From the NCBI RefSeq assembly GCF_000383415.1, contig NZ_KB911260.1:62001-126000 (forward strand): a DNA stretch of 64,000 bases. The letters run 5' to 3'. Both the position numbers and the translations under genes were made by a program. The notes below the pieces were generated by a model. That model saw nothing but the letters and a program-made list of their open reading frames with translations. It did no database searches and was not told the origin of the DNA. Source of the stretch: Hyphomicrobium zavarzinii ATCC 27496 (GTDB taxonomy: Bacteria > Pseudomonadota > Alphaproteobacteria > Rhizobiales > Hyphomicrobiaceae). Positions 54,640 through 63,947 of this stretch are shown here, piece after piece; within the stretch, counting starts at the first letter, position 1, and each line of letters begins with the position of its first letter.

Positions 54640-54936
54640 ATGACATCGAAATCTCCTCTCATGCTCGCGCTGGCCGGGCTCGTGGCGCTGTCCGGCTTCT
54701 CGGCCGAGGCGCAGGCCGCCACCAAGTACGGCTGCTTCAAGGTGACGGTGCCGAGCCTCAACCTTCGCGCCCGCCCCTACAGCACGGCGGATGTGATCGG
54801 CGTCGCACACAAGGGCGACATCCTGGAGAAGCGGAAGCTCTTCTGCACGCCGCGCGGCTTCTGGTGCGCGGTCCGGAAGGGCTCGCTCGAGGGCTATGCC
54901 GACAAGTCGAACATGGCGAAGATCGCCTGTCCGTAA
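54640..54936 (+). CDS. small exported SH3-like domain protein
   Basis: A 98-residue protein with a signal peptide cleaved near AEAQAA and a bacterial SH3-type fold (VTVPSLNLRARPYSTADVIGVAHKGDIL ... WCAVRKGSLEGYADKSNM). Four Cys in the mature part could form disulfides. A strong AAGGAAGG lies upstream of the ATG. SH3b domains bind peptidoglycan stems or other ligands; no specific role can be given. Confidence 0.8.
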   Translation: MTSKSPLMLALAGLVALSGFSAEAQAATKYGCFKVTVPSLNLRARPYSTADVIGVAHKGDILEKRKLFCTPRGFWCAVRKGSLEGYADKSNMAKIACP

Positions 54937-55007
54937 GAGCCGAAGCGGCGGAGCCCGCGCGACGCGCGGCTCTGCCGGTCTCCTCGCTTTCGACCGACCG
55001 GGGCTAG

Positions 55008-55808
55008 ATGCCTTTCACGCTCTCCAAAATCCTGGCGCTCCTCGCTCAGCCATCGTCGGTGCTCGTGATTTGCGTGCTCGCCGGCCTATGGCTGATGCGG
55101 CGTGACGGAAGCCGTCTCGGGCGCCGCCTTGCCTGGGGTGGAGCGGTGGGCTTGCTGGTGTGTGGCCTCTTCCCAGTCGGCAACCTTTTCATTCTTCCGC
55201 TCGAGCAGCGTTTTGCCTCCGTCCCTCGTCCGGCGCAAAGCGACCGGGTCGCGGGGATCATCATTCTCGGCGGGTTCGAGGATGGATGGGTGTCAGCAGG
55301 GCGCGGCGGTCTCGGTCTCAACGAGGCGGCGGAGCGCGTGACGGAAGCCTTGCGGCTCGGCCTTCGGCATCCGGAAGCCAAGGTGGTGTTCACCGGTGGC
55401 GTCGGCGGATTGCTTGCACGCAACACGGGCGCGGCCGAGCCCGTGGCCGCGTTCCTCATGGACGGGGGCATCGCGCAGGATCGCCTCGTGCTCGAAGGCC
55501 GGGCGCGCAATACCTACGAGAATGCGGTGTTCACGCGCGACCTCGTCGAGCCCAAGCCCGGCGAGCGCTGGTATCTGGTGACGAGCGCCTATCACATGCC
55601 GCGCTCGATGGGGCTCTTCCGCAAAGCCGGGTTCGATGTGATCGCCTATCCGGTCGACTATCGCACGCGCGGTGCGGAAGACCTGATGCGCTTCTTCGAG
55701 CGGATTCCGCAGGGGCTGATGCGGCTCGATCTCGCGGTCAACGAATGGCTGGGGCTTCTTGCCTATCGGGCGCTCGGCCGGATCGACGAGCTGTTTCCAG
55801 GTCCCTGA
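55008..55808 (+). CDS. YdcF/ElyC-type DUF218 membrane protein
   Basis: A 266-residue protein with two N-terminal membrane helices and a DUF218 domain. Typical blocks are GIIILGGFEDG, RLGLRHPEAKVVFTGG, RARNTYENAVFTRD and YLVTSAYHMPRSMGLFRKAGFDVIAYPVDY. Family members such as E. coli ElyC are tied to envelope and peptidoglycan or lipid-carrier homeostasis. It follows the SH3-like gene by ~70 bases in the same direction and converges on the lipoprotein gene, stops one base apart. Confidence 0.88.
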   Translation: MPFTLSKILALLAQPSSVLVICVLAGLWLMRRDGSRLGRRLAWGGAVGLLVCGLFPVGNLFILPLEQRFASVPRPAQSDRVAGIIILGGFEDGWVSAGRGGLGLNEAAERVTEALRLGLRHPEAKVVFTGGVGGLLARNTGAAEPVAAFLMDGGIAQDRLVLEGRARNTYENAVFTRDLVEPKPGERWYLVTSAYHMPRSMGLFRKAGFDVIAYPVDYRTRGAEDLMRFFERIPQGLMRLDLAVNEWLGLLAYRALGRIDELFPGP

Positions 55809-56282
55809 TCAGGGCTGCTTTACGAGACGTGTGCGCGGCGGATCCTTGGCGGCCGGATTCAGCTCCGCTTCGAGATCGAAGCTCGGGCATTTCTTTTCCT
55901 CGAGCCGCTTATTGTAGGCTTCGAGCTGTGCGCGGTCGCGCGCGTAGCGGCCGTCGGGATCCGCGCCCACGGATGTGCCGCCGAACACCGGCGTCGTCGC
56001 CGACTGAATGCCTCGCGAGAGCGCGGTGGTCTGACGGCGCGTCTGGAAATCGCGGATCTGCACGATCCGCACGGCCATGCGGCCGGTGAGCTTCCTGCAG
56101 TCGAGCTCAAGATCGGCGTCCGTGAGCTGATAGCCGCCCGGGGGCGGCAGCTTGCTCACCGTCTCGCCGGACGGCAGCGCGGATGTGATGGTCGGAGCAA
56201 GGCTCTCGCTCTGCGAGGCACAGGCGCCGAGCAGCAGGGCCGCGAGGGCCACACATCGTTGCGGTTTGAGGCTCAGGAGCAT
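55809..56282 (-). CDS. small lipoprotein of unknown function
   Basis: Starting at the ATG at 56282 gives 157 residues with a lipoprotein signal peptide: MLLSLKPQRC, hydrophobic core VALAALLLGACAS and lipobox LGAC. The mature part is polar with one central block (DADLELDCRKLTGRMAVRIVQIRDF) and a Lys/Glu-rich helix near the end containing KKCPSF. I do not recognise a family. The upstream extension of the ORF is rejected because it would bury the lipobox signal. Confidence 0.7.
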   Translation of the reverse strand: MLLSLKPQRCVALAALLLGACASQSESLAPTITSALPSGETVSKLPPPGGYQLTDADLELDCRKLTGRMAVRIVQIRDFQTRRQTTALSRGIQSATTPVFGGTSVGADPDGRYARDRAQLEAYNKRLEEKKCPSFDLEAELNPAAKDPPRTRLVKQP

Positions 56283-56567
56283 GCGAGGCGGAAAGCCGGT
56301 CTGTCTGGGTTCAATGGCGAACCTTATCTCCCAGCGGGGCGATTCCCGCGAGTCCCCCAAATGCCGGGGGCTGAGGTGATCATCGTCTAAAAAGCGGCAT
56401 GACAAAGGCTTATGTCCCGTGCGCAGGGCGCGGGCAAGGGCTAGGGTATCGATTGGCGCGGGTGTTCGCGGAAAACCGCTTCACAGCCGTCCGGAAGCGC
56501 TCTAACCCTCTGGCTTGGTTCGAGTTAGACGGCCGCTCGGGCGGGCGGCCAGACGGAAGGGGCGAGT

Positions 56568-57029
56568 ATGACGCGGTGTTCGAAACTCGGGGTTTTGGAT
56601 CTCGGTGTGGTGCGGGGGTTTACGGCTGCGGCCGGGCTTTGCGTTCTCGCGGGTGCCGCAGCGGCCGAGGACGTCCCCAAGAATCTCGTCTGCTCGTTTA
56701 CGTCGGGCGCTTCCTGGAGCTACGACGCGGGCGTTTTCCATTCGAAGCCGCCAAGCCCGCTCTCGTTCAGCATCGAGGAGATCGACCTCGAGCAGCAGAA
56801 GGCCACGTTGCAGACGGAAAACGGGTCCACCGGTGGCAAGCTCAGCGTGGTACGCGCCATCAACGCCAACCATTTCATCGAGATCGTGAACGAGGGGTTC
56901 ATGAACCTCACGACGATCTACGACAAGGATGCGGCGTCCGGGAAACATCCGGCCGTGCATTCCCGTCACTTCGGCATTCTAGGACAGCCGGTTTTCAGCC
57001 AGTACACGGGCTTCTGCAGCGACAAGTGA
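56568..57029 (+). CDS. small exported protein of unknown function
   Basis: A 153-residue product with a signal peptide ending near GAAAAED. The mature part has alternating strands (LVCSFTSGASWSYDAG; LSFSIEEIDLEQQKATLQTENG; SVVRAINANHFIEIVNEGFMNLTTIYD) and two Cys, one near each end, that could pair. GAAGGGGCGAG provides a ribosome-binding site. No domain recognised; a beta-rich periplasmic protein is the most that can be said. Confidence 0.68.
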   Translation: MTRCSKLGVLDLGVVRGFTAAAGLCVLAGAAAAEDVPKNLVCSFTSGASWSYDAGVFHSKPPSPLSFSIEEIDLEQQKATLQTENGSTGGKLSVVRAINANHFIEIVNEGFMNLTTIYDKDAASGKHPAVHSRHFGILGQPVFSQYTGFCSDK

Positions 57030-57114
57030 CTTGTGGATTGCCTCGTCCGGACGGCCCGTTTCGGAGTAGAACACGGGTGCCGGCCGCCGGGCCGCGCGAT
57101 GACCGGATCTCATC

Positions 57115-57555
57115 ATGTCGCTTCACATCGTCAAGCTCTGCGTCGGCGTCTCCTCGATCGAGGAGCTAGCGGCGTGGCAGAAGGGCTGGGTGAAGGAGCA
57201 GAAGGCGCGCGGTGAGAAACCGCGCATCTATCACCGCACGCTCCAGACGCCCAAGAAGCAGGAGGCGCTGCTTCCCAACGGCTCGCTCTACTGGGTCATC
57301 AAGGGTGTCATCCAGGCCCGCCAGAAGCTGATCGGTTTCGAGGAGGGAACGAGGGACGACGGCACACCGTGCTGTCTCATCCTGCTCGATCGCAAGCTGG
57401 TGGCGGTGCGCCCGGTTCCGCGCCGCGCCTTTCAGGGCTGGCGCTATCTGACGGAAGAGGACGCGCCGGAGGATCTGGCGGGCGGCAGCGGCGGCGATTT
57501 TGCCGCGCTTCCACCCGACATGCGCCGCGCGCTACTGGATCTGGGACTTATCTAG
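57115..57555 (+). CDS. DUF1489 family protein
   Basis: A 146-residue protein: MSLHIVKLCVGVSSIEEL, then YHRTLQTPKKQEALLPNGSLYWVIKG, VIQARQKLIGF, and the terminal DMRRALLDLGLI. This is the DUF1489 family, conserved in alphaproteobacteria with unknown function; the fold looks cytosolic alpha/beta. The downstream aminotransferase begins 75 bases later in the same direction. Confidence 0.88.
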   Translation: MSLHIVKLCVGVSSIEELAAWQKGWVKEQKARGEKPRIYHRTLQTPKKQEALLPNGSLYWVIKGVIQARQKLIGFEEGTRDDGTPCCLILLDRKLVAVRPVPRRAFQGWRYLTEEDAPEDLAGGSGGDFAALPPDMRRALLDLGLI

Positions 57556-57629
57556 CAGGGACCACGCTTCAGGCGCCGCCGGAGCATCGGTCTTGCCAAG
57601 GCACATTTGAGAAGACCGCCGGGGAGCAC

Positions 57630-58742
57630 ATGGGACGGCCGCCGATCACTCGCATTGTTCGAGACTTGCCGAAGCTCGTTCCGTTCGTTGGCCCTGAAGC
57701 CCAGGAACGGGCACGCGGCAGGCCGTTCGCGGCCCGGCTCGGCGCCAACGAAAGCCTGTTCGGTCCGAGCCCCGCTGCGATCCGCGCGATGCGGGATGCG
57801 GCTGCGGAAAACTGGAAGTACTCGGATCCCGAGAACTACGATCTTCGCCATGCGCTCGCCCGCCACCACGGCGTGGCGGCGGACAACGTGGTGATCGGCG
57901 AAGGGATCGACGGGCTGCTCGGGCTCGCGGTCAAGATCGCTGCGGAGCCCGGCGAAGTGGTGGTCACTTCGGATGGCGCGTATCCTACGTTCAACTTCCA
58001 CGTGGCGGCGCAAGGCGCGACGCTGGTCAAGGTGCCCTATCGCGACGACAGGGAGGATCTCGGCGCGCTGCTGGATGCGGTGAAGCGCCATGACGCGCGG
58101 GTGGTGTACGTTTCCAATCCCGACAATCCGATGGGATCGTGGTGGCCTGCTTCCGAGCTTCTCCGCCTGATCGACGCCTTGCCGGATGGCGTGCTGCTGC
58201 TGCTCGACGAAGCTTATTGCGATACGGCGCCGCTGGATGCGGCTCCGCCGATCGATGTCGCCAATCCGCAAGTGCTGCGGCTGCGGACGTTCTCCAAGGC
58301 GTATGGGCTTGCCGGGGCGCGGATCGGTTATGCGGTGGGCGAGCGGGAGTTGATCTCCCTCTTCGAGAAGGTGCGCAATCACTACGGCATCAATCGCGTC
58401 GGGCAGATCGGTGCACTGGAAGCGTTGATCGATCAGGCCTACCTCGCTGATGCGGTGGGCCGGATTGCGCGGGCTCGCGACAAGATTTCCGACATCGCCC
58501 GCGCGCAGGGCCTCGTTCCGTTGCCGTCGGGCGCGAATTTCGTCACCATCGATTGCGGCGTGGACGGCGCATTCGCGCGTGCCGTGCTGGATAAGTTGCT
58601 CGCGCGAGACATCTTCGTGCGCAAGCCTGCCGTTGCGCCGCTCGACCGCTGCATTCGTGTTTCCTGCGGCCGCGACGAGGATCTGGCGTTGTTCGCCGCC
58701 GCTCTGCCTGCCGCCTTGGCGGCCGCGCGGGAACAAAAATAA
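57630..58742 (+). CDS. pyridoxal-phosphate aminotransferase, HisC-like
   Basis: A 370-residue fold type I aminotransferase. The PLP-binding Lys lies in RTFSKAYGLAGARIGY. NPDNPMGSW and LLLDEAYCD (PLP-contacting Asp/Tyr) are also present, and the N-terminal LGANESLFGPSP substrate loop is that of histidinol-phosphate aminotransferase relatives. Whether it serves histidine synthesis or another amino acid cannot be told; no other his genes are near. GGGGAG lies just before ATG 57630; the much longer ORF upstream is out-of-frame shadow of DUF1489. Confidence 0.85.
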   Translation: MGRPPITRIVRDLPKLVPFVGPEAQERARGRPFAARLGANESLFGPSPAAIRAMRDAAAENWKYSDPENYDLRHALARHHGVAADNVVIGEGIDGLLGLAVKIAAEPGEVVVTSDGAYPTFNFHVAAQGATLVKVPYRDDREDLGALLDAVKRHDARVVYVSNPDNPMGSWWPASELLRLIDALPDGVLLLLDEAYCDTAPLDAAPPIDVANPQVLRLRTFSKAYGLAGARIGYAVGERELISLFEKVRNHYGINRVGQIGALEALIDQAYLADAVGRIARARDKISDIARAQGLVPLPSGANFVTIDCGVDGAFARAVLDKLLARDIFVRKPAVAPLDRCIRVSCGRDEDLALFAAALPAALAAAREQK

Positions 58743-58934
58743 ATTTGCAGCGCTCTTCGTCGTGAAGATCGGGTTTCCGACGTATACTTTCGGCGTCAGG
58801 CCGGGTCAGCCTGAAAAGCGGGCCGGAAAACAGCGCAATAGGGGTGTTCCCGCTCTTGTTCGAATCGATTTCGCACCCAAATCTTTGCGTGATCGTGCTT
58901 CCTTCGTGAGAAGCACATTTTGAAGGGGAGACTG

Positions 58935-59339
58935 ATGCAGAAATCCGCACGGGGCATGTTTCTCTCTTTGGGACTGGGCGCGCTTTGTCTCGCCGCCGTA
59001 GCCGCGCCAGGACGTGCCGACTCTCCAGGGCTTGCGGGCTCCTGGAAGGGTGGGGGCACGTGGACTTATACGTCCGGCGCGACTGAGCGGGCGCGCTGCC
59101 GCGCAACGTTCAGTCCAAGCGGCAAGGCGGCATACGACGTGAGTGCGACTTGTGCCACGCAGTCCGGAACGGTTTCACAGACCGGTTTCGTGCGCGGCTC
59201 GGGCGGCACATTCCGCGGCACGTTCTACAATCCGGAATTCGACACATCCGGAAAGATCGTGATTTCCGTTAGTGGAGGCAGCCAGGTCGTCAGGCTCTCC
59301 AGCTCCAAGGGTTCGGGCGTCATTCGCCTGTCACGCTAG
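58935..59339 (+). CDS. small exported beta-rich protein of unknown function
   Basis: A 134-residue protein with a signal peptide (MFLSLGLGALCLAAVAAPGRAD) and a mature part of regular strand-turn-strand pattern rich in Gly, Ser and Thr (GSWKGGGTWTYTSG ... FRGTFYNPEFDTSGKIVISVSGGSQVVRL). Two Cys may pair. AAGGGGAG lies upstream of ATG 58935. It looks like a lipocalin- or beta-sandwich-like periplasmic protein; no family recognised. Confidence 0.7.
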   Translation: MQKSARGMFLSLGLGALCLAAVAAPGRADSPGLAGSWKGGGTWTYTSGATERARCRATFSPSGKAAYDVSATCATQSGTVSQTGFVRGSGGTFRGTFYNPEFDTSGKIVISVSGGSQVVRLSSSKGSGVIRLSR

Positions 59340-59426
59340 GCGCTGGCACAGACCGCAGAGAACGCTCACGCCGGTTCGAGAGATCCGGCGTGATGCTTTT
59401 TGAACTCGCGGTTTCGGACTTGCCTT

Positions 59427-60200
59427 TCAGGGCCAGCGGCGCAGACCGCTTCTGAGGAACACCCATTCCGGCGTGACGAGCTGGTCGCCGATTTCGGTCG
59501 AGTACCAGGGTGTGCCGTCTGCCGATTTCGGGTTCTTGAGAACGTGGATGTCCTGGGCGGGCATGTAGCTCTGAAGCAAGAGGAAGCGCTTCTCGCCGGT
59601 TGCCCTGTTCTCGACCATGTCGGCAACGAGGACGGCGTGGCCGGGGAAGCCGCCTTTGATGAAAACGTCGCCGATCGCCATTTGCTCGGGCTTCACCGGC
59701 TTCAGCTCCCGCTCGAGCGAGTAGGTGCCGGCGTAGGCGAACACCAGATCCATGTACTTTCTGAAGCCGGCGTGATCGCTGCTGCGGCTGCTTGAGAAGC
59801 GGCGGCGTTTTCCGTCGGTGTCGTTGAAGGCGATCTCCTTGTCGCGGTTCTGGCTGTAGAGCCATTCCGCGCGCAGGCGCATGATGGCGTCGGCGCACTG
59901 CTGGAGGTCGCGCTTGCCGATGTCGATATTGACGACGGCGACATGGACATCCTGCCGCCATTTGGGCGCACCGGTGTAGGTCATCACCTTTGCGCCTTCG
60001 GGACGCATCGGAAGACCGCGCAGCCAGGCGGCGAACGAACCTTCAGGGGCCGCAATCCGCTCGAAGCCCGGAGGCGGCGCAATGCGCTCCGCGAGGCTTG
60101 GCGCAGGCAAGGCCTGCGACGGCAGCCAGCCGTAAGGCGCGCGCGCGTAGGCCGTACCAGACAGTGTGAGAGCGATAAAAAGAAGACCGAGGCGCATCAT
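59427..60200 (-). CDS. exported DUF4846-family protein
   Basis: A 257-residue protein with a signal peptide (MMRLGLLFIALTLSGTAYA). The mature domain has the DUF4846 pattern: GSFAAWLRGLPM, MTYTGAPKWRQDVHVAVVNIDIGKRDLQQCADAIMRLRAEWLY, GDVFIKGGFPGHAVLVADM and QSYMPAQDIHVLKN. Function is unknown; conserved His residues suggest an enzymatic or metal-binding site. It precedes the cytochrome c gene on the other side by ~100 bases; both are on the minus strand. Confidence 0.8.
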   Translation of the reverse strand: MMRLGLLFIALTLSGTAYARAPYGWLPSQALPAPSLAERIAPPPGFERIAAPEGSFAAWLRGLPMRPEGAKVMTYTGAPKWRQDVHVAVVNIDIGKRDLQQCADAIMRLRAEWLYSQNRDKEIAFNDTDGKRRRFSSSRSSDHAGFRKYMDLVFAYAGTYSLERELKPVKPEQMAIGDVFIKGGFPGHAVLVADMVENRATGEKRFLLLQSYMPAQDIHVLKNPKSADGTPWYSTEIGDQLVTPEWVFLRSGLRRWP

Positions 60201-60304
60201 TGCGTCTCGGTCGCATTCAATCATGGCGGCGCAACGACGAGATGCGCCGCCGGTTGTCTTATTTCACGCGCCCGATCAGTTGGCGCGCTCGATCACTCGC
60301 TGGA

Positions 60305-60682
60305 TCACTTGGCGCATTGGGCCTTCACGTAGGCGAGCAGGTTGGCGCGGTCGGTCTCATTCTTGACGCCGGCCGGGAAGATCATCTTGGTTCCGGGCAC
60401 GAGCTTCTTGTTGTTCTCCACCCATTTCAGAAAGTGGTCATCGTCCCAGGTGGTCCAATCGGTTTTCTTCAGGCCCTCGGAATACTGAAATCCCTCGACG
60501 GACGCGACTTTGCGGCCGATCACGCAGGTCAATTCGGGACCGAGCCCGTTTTTCGCGCTTGGTCCGATCTGATGACAAGCTGCGCATTTTTTGAATACTG
60601 CAGCGCCTGCTTCGACGTCCTGAGCTGATGCTGCAGTCGGAATGACTGCTGCGAGAACCGCCGCCACCGTCCACTTCCACAT
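60305..60682 (-). CDS. class I cytochrome c
   Basis: A 125-residue periplasmic protein with a signal peptide ending TAASA. The heme site is C33-A-A-C36-H37, and the axial Met is M100 in LVPGTKMIF. The NGLGPEL and DDHFLKWVENNKKL segments match cytochrome c2-like proteins used as soluble electron carriers. Which oxidase or reductase it serves cannot be told. Confidence 0.92.
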   Translation of the reverse strand: MWKWTVAAVLAAVIPTAASAQDVEAGAAVFKKCAACHQIGPSAKNGLGPELTCVIGRKVASVEGFQYSEGLKKTDWTTWDDDHFLKWVENNKKLVPGTKMIFPAGVKNETDRANLLAYVKAQCAK

Positions 60683-60884
60683 ATTACGAGCTCCATCCTT
60701 GGATCCAGCCTGTTCCGGCTGTGTGCCTACGTATAAATACTTCCGTAGGTTAAATCCAGATCGCTTGACGGGAGCTCCGTCCAGATTCCTTGACGTGGTT
60801 TGGTTGGTTTTTGCTGCAGTGCGCTACGCCGCAAGGTGCGCAGCGTTGCGCTGGCGACCTCAACGGGGAGCTATACGCGTGGCG

Positions 60885-60923
60885 AAAAAACTTGAGCCCG
60901 CCGGAGATTGCTCCAGCGGGCTC
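60885..60923 (-). terminator. rho-independent terminator, minus strand
   Basis: GAGCCCGC (60894-60901) pairs with GCGGGCTC (60916-60923), and an inner GGAG/CTCC extends the stem. On the minus strand six T follow within three bases (A at 60885-60890 on plus). No annotated minus-strand gene lies within 400 bases upstream, so it should end an unannotated transcript. Confidence 0.65.
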
Positions 60924-61290
60924 GCGAGATCGCGGACAAGGACTCTTTCAATTGCGCTGCGGGGCGTCACGAACTTCCGTTACGAGAGATCTGCCTTCGT
61001 CGAAGGATCGCGTCTCTCCGGAGCCGCCTGCCGGTTCCGCATTTCGTCCTAGCCGTCTGATCCTTTTTCGTGGGTGCTTGGTGGCTATGCTGCTTTCCTT
61101 ATCGGGCCCTGCATCGGTCCGTGTCGGGAAAGGGCCGGATACGGCCTCTCTTTCTCCCTGTCGATCCCTCTGGCCTCCGATCCCTGGCGCCAGGTCTGTC
61201 GATCGAATTCACGGCCTTCCGCCGCGATGCTTAGAAAGCTCGCAGTCTTACCCAAGTTTCCACGTGCAATTTCAAATTGTCTGTTTGGCG

Positions 61291-61342
61291 CCGCTCGCCA
61301 ATTGCTCTCTTAAACAGAGCAATCCACTCAGTTCGCGAGCGG
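61291..61342. repeat. two-tier imperfect hairpin (8 bp + 8 bp)
   Basis: Outer arms CCGCTCGC (61291-61298) and GCGAGCGG (61335-61342); inner arms ATTGCTCT (61301-61308) and AGAGCAAT (61316-61323) with a seven-base loop. The stop codon of the short minus-strand ORF lies in the asymmetric internal loop between the tiers. It is likely to fold in RNA from either strand. Confidence 0.6.
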
Positions 61343-61366
61343 TCTCATCTGATCCGGTGGTGACAT
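61328..61366 (-). CDS. possible 12-codon leader peptide
   Basis: ATG at 61366 is preceded by a perfect AGGAGG (61376-61381) with a nine-base spacer, and reads MSPPDQMRPLAN before TGA. It overlaps the outer arm of the hairpin at 61291-61342, so ribosome passage would affect folding. There is no repeated amino acid of the classical attenuator kind. I give it as a candidate only. Confidence 0.3.
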   Translation of the reverse strand: MSPPDQMRPLAN

Positions 61367-61397
61367 TTTCTTAGACCTCCTTTCGAGGAGTTTTGAA

Positions 61398-61426
61398 AGT
61401 GTGCGCCTGAGACCCAGAGCTGTCAA
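61398..61426 (-). promoter_or_regulatory. possible promoter for the minus-strand transcript
   Basis: TTGACA (61426-61421 on minus) matches the -35 consensus perfectly. Seventeen bases further is CACACT, a poor -10. Predicted start near 61391, about ten bases before the AGGAGG. Confidence 0.3.
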
Positions 61427-61649
61427 TATCCGAAGTATGCACAAGTCGCGGGCCGCTCCGGATCCGTCGCGGCCTTGGTTAACCGAACGTTGAGGCGGGC
61501 GGCTTAAGCTCGGGATGCGCCTGAGAAGCGGTCAAGCCGCCCGGCGCTTTCGGTGTGCTCCAAGTTCTGTTCGAGCCTGCTTTCCGTTTTCGATGCGAGC
61601 GCGTCTCGCTCGCACCCCACACGGTCAGGCCAAGCCTCGCGAGGCTCAC

Positions 61650-61958
61650 ATGAGATCGGCGATCGGGTTTCTTTCGCTTCTGGCTTTCGGATTTCTCGCT
61701 GCCGGCGTGCTGGTGGTGATCGGCTCGGCGCCGGTCCCCGATTTTTCGTTCGACAGTCTGTTCACTGGCGATCACTCGGGCGTGCAGCCGGGGTCGCTGC
61801 TTTTGGGCCTGGTGCTCGGGTTCGTGCTGTCGGCGCTCGCGCGCGTGTCGTGGAGCGAGCTGCCGCGCCGCTTCGTGGGCTGGCTGATGCAGAACGAGCG
61901 CAGCTTCTACCGGCTCGCGCTGGCCTCGATCTTCATCGGCGTTCTGCTGTTCTACTGA
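61650..61958 (+). CDS. small membrane protein of unknown function
   Basis: A 102-residue protein with three hydrophobic segments (SAIGFLSLLAFGFLAAGVLVVIGSA; GSLLLGLVLGFVLSALA; YRLALASIFIGVLLFY), the last at the extreme C-terminus. GAGG is six bases before ATG 61650. The longer ORF adds an Arg-rich unconvincing lead. No family recognised. Confidence 0.65.
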   Translation: MRSAIGFLSLLAFGFLAAGVLVVIGSAPVPDFSFDSLFTGDHSGVQPGSLLLGLVLGFVLSALARVSWSELPRRFVGWLMQNERSFYRLALASIFIGVLLFY

Positions 61959-61998
61959 GCGCTTGTCTGCTGAGTGCTCCGCAGAGATCCATAACGAG

Positions 61999-62028
61999 AA
62001 AGGCCCGGCATCGCTGCCGGGCCTTTCC
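61999..62028. terminator. bidirectional terminator between the small membrane protein gene and glnA
   Basis: GAAAGGCCCGGC and GCCGGGCCTTTC form a perfect 12-bp stem around a six-base loop, with CTT following on plus and A/T-rich ends. It lies 27 bases before the glnA stop. Confidence 0.85.
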
Positions 62029-62054
62029 TTCCCCCGTCGTGATCGGGGTGTCTC

Positions 62055-63461
62055 TCAGACCGAGTAGTACATGTCGTACTCGACCGGATGCGGCGTCATC
62101 TCGTAACGCATGTTCTCTGCCATACGCAGCTCGATGTAGGCGTCGATCATGTCGTCGGTCATCACGCCGCCAGCCTTGAGGAATGCACGGTCCTTGTCGA
62201 GCGAGGCCAGGGCCTCACGCAGGCTGCCCGCAACGGTCGGGATCTTGGCGAGCTCTGCCGGCGGCAGGTCGTAGAGGTTCTTGTCCATCGGGTCGCCCGG
62301 ATGGATCTTGTTCTGGATGCCGTCGAGGCCGGCCATGAGGAGAGCCGCGAAGGCGAGGTAGGGGTTGGCGCCCGGATCGGGGAAACGCACCTCGATGCGC
62401 TTGGCCTTCGGGCTGGTCACGACCGGAATACGGCAGGAGGCGGAGCGGTTGCGCGCCGAGTAGGCGAGCAGAACGGGGGCCTCGTAGCCCGGCACCAGAC
62501 GCTTGTAGGAGTTGGTGAGCGGGTTGGTGAAGGCGTTGATGGCCTTCGCGTGCTTCAGGATGCCGCCGATGTAGTAGAGGCAGGTATCCGAAAGGTCGGC
62601 GTACTTGTTGCCGGCGAAGGTCGGCTCGCTGCCCTTCCAGATCGACTGGTGCACGTGCATGCCCGAGCCGTTGTCGCCGAAGATCGGCTTCGGCATGAAG
62701 GTCGCGGACTTGCCGTAGGCCTGAGCGACCTGATGGACCACGTACTTGTAGATCTGCATGTGGTCGGCCATCGTGATCATCGGGCCGAACTTGACGCCGA
62801 GCTCGTGCTGAGCGGCCGCCACCTCATGGTGGTGCTTCTCGACGGTGACGCCCATCTCGGTCAGCACCGAGAGCATCTCGGAGCGGATGTCCTGGCAGCT
62901 GTCGATCGGGGGAACCGGGAAGTAGCCGCCCTTGACGCGCGGACGGTGGCCGAGGTTGCCCATCTCGTATTCGGTGCTGGTGTTGGTGGGCAGCTCGGAG
63001 CTGTCGACCTTGAAGCCGACGTTGTACATGTCGGTCGAGAACTTCACGTCGTCGAAGATGAAGAACTCGGCTTCGGGGCCGAAGTAGACCTTATCGCCGA
63101 TGCCGAGCGAGAGCATGTAAGCCTCGGCCTTCTTGGCGATCGAGCGCGGGTCGCGCTCATAGGGCTGGCCGGTCAGCGGCTCGATGACGTCGCAGAAGAT
63201 GGCAACGGTCGTCTGAGCGAAGAACGGGTCGACGTGGGCGGAAGACGGATCGGGCTTGAGGAACATGTCCGAGCTCTCGATGCCTTTCCAGCCGGCGATC
63301 GAAGAACCGTCGAAGGCGTAGCCCTCGAACATGGCTTCGTCGACCGTGCTCACGTCAGCGGTGACGTGCTGCATCTTGCCCTTGGTATCGGTGAACCGCA
63401 GGTCGACGAACTTCACGTCCTTGTCCTTGATCAACTTCAGGACGTCACTGACCGTTTTCAT
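62055..63461 (-). CDS. glnA: glutamine synthetase type I
   Basis: A 468-residue GSI-beta enzyme: [25 protein letters not shown] at the start, the FDGSSIAGW latch, EAEFFIFD metal Glu, the [10 protein letters not shown] segment and the adenylylation site Tyr397 in NLYDLPP. It makes glutamine from glutamate, ammonia and ATP as a dodecamer and is switched off by AMP on Tyr397. ATG 63461 with GGGGAG five bases upstream is chosen over the GTG at 63467. It is 54 bases downstream of glnB and should be co-transcribed. Confidence 0.98.
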   Translation of the reverse strand: MKTVSDVLKLIKDKDVKFVDLRFTDTKGKMQHVTADVSTVDEAMFEGYAFDGSSIAGWKGIESSDMFLKPDPSSAHVDPFFAQTTVAIFCDVIEPLTGQPYERDPRSIAKKAEAYMLSLGIGDKVYFGPEAEFFIFDDVKFSTDMYNVGFKVDSSELPTNTSTEYEMGNLGHRPRVKGGYFPVPPIDSCQDIRSEMLSVLTEMGVTVEKHHHEVAAAQHELGVKFGPMITMADHMQIYKYVVHQVAQAYGKSATFMPKPIFGDNGSGMHVHQSIWKGSEPTFAGNKYADLSDTCLYYIGGILKHAKAINAFTNPLTNSYKRLVPGYEAPVLLAYSARNRSASCRIPVVTSPKAKRIEVRFPDPGANPYLAFAALLMAGLDGIQNKIHPGDPMDKNLYDLPPAELAKIPTVAGSLREALASLDKDRAFLKAGGVMTDDMIDAYIELRMAENMRYEMTPHPVEYDMYYSV

Positions 63462-63515
63462 AAACACTCCCCTTTGGATTTGAGTTTGCGTATCACGCGT
63501 GAGACGCAGCGCAGA

Positions 63516-63947
<432 letters not shown>

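Larger units (their letters stand above)
60683..61649. other. 970-bp gap without a supported protein gene
   Basis: The plus strand shows several long overlapping ORFs without domain, signal peptide or ribosome-binding site, and I do not call them. The minus strand carries, in order of transcription, a TTGACA box, AGGAGG with a 12-codon ORF, a two-tier hairpin at 61291-61342 and an intrinsic terminator at 60885-60923. That combination suggests an untranslated or leader-type transcript of about 500 bases. It does not show the signatures of RNase P RNA, tmRNA or SRP RNA that I know. Confidence 0.45.

Noticed and set aside
60790-61374. 194-codon plus-strand ORF in the 61-kb gap, and the nested ORF at 61074-61313
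   Set aside because: No ribosome-binding site, signal peptide or domain; they read through the hairpin and terminator structures.
60683-61649. RNase P RNA, tmRNA or SRP RNA in the large gap
   Set aside because: I looked on both strands for the conserved RNase P core GAGGAAAGTCC, an alphaproteobacterial tmRNA tag frame and the SRP GGAAGCAGC loop and found none.
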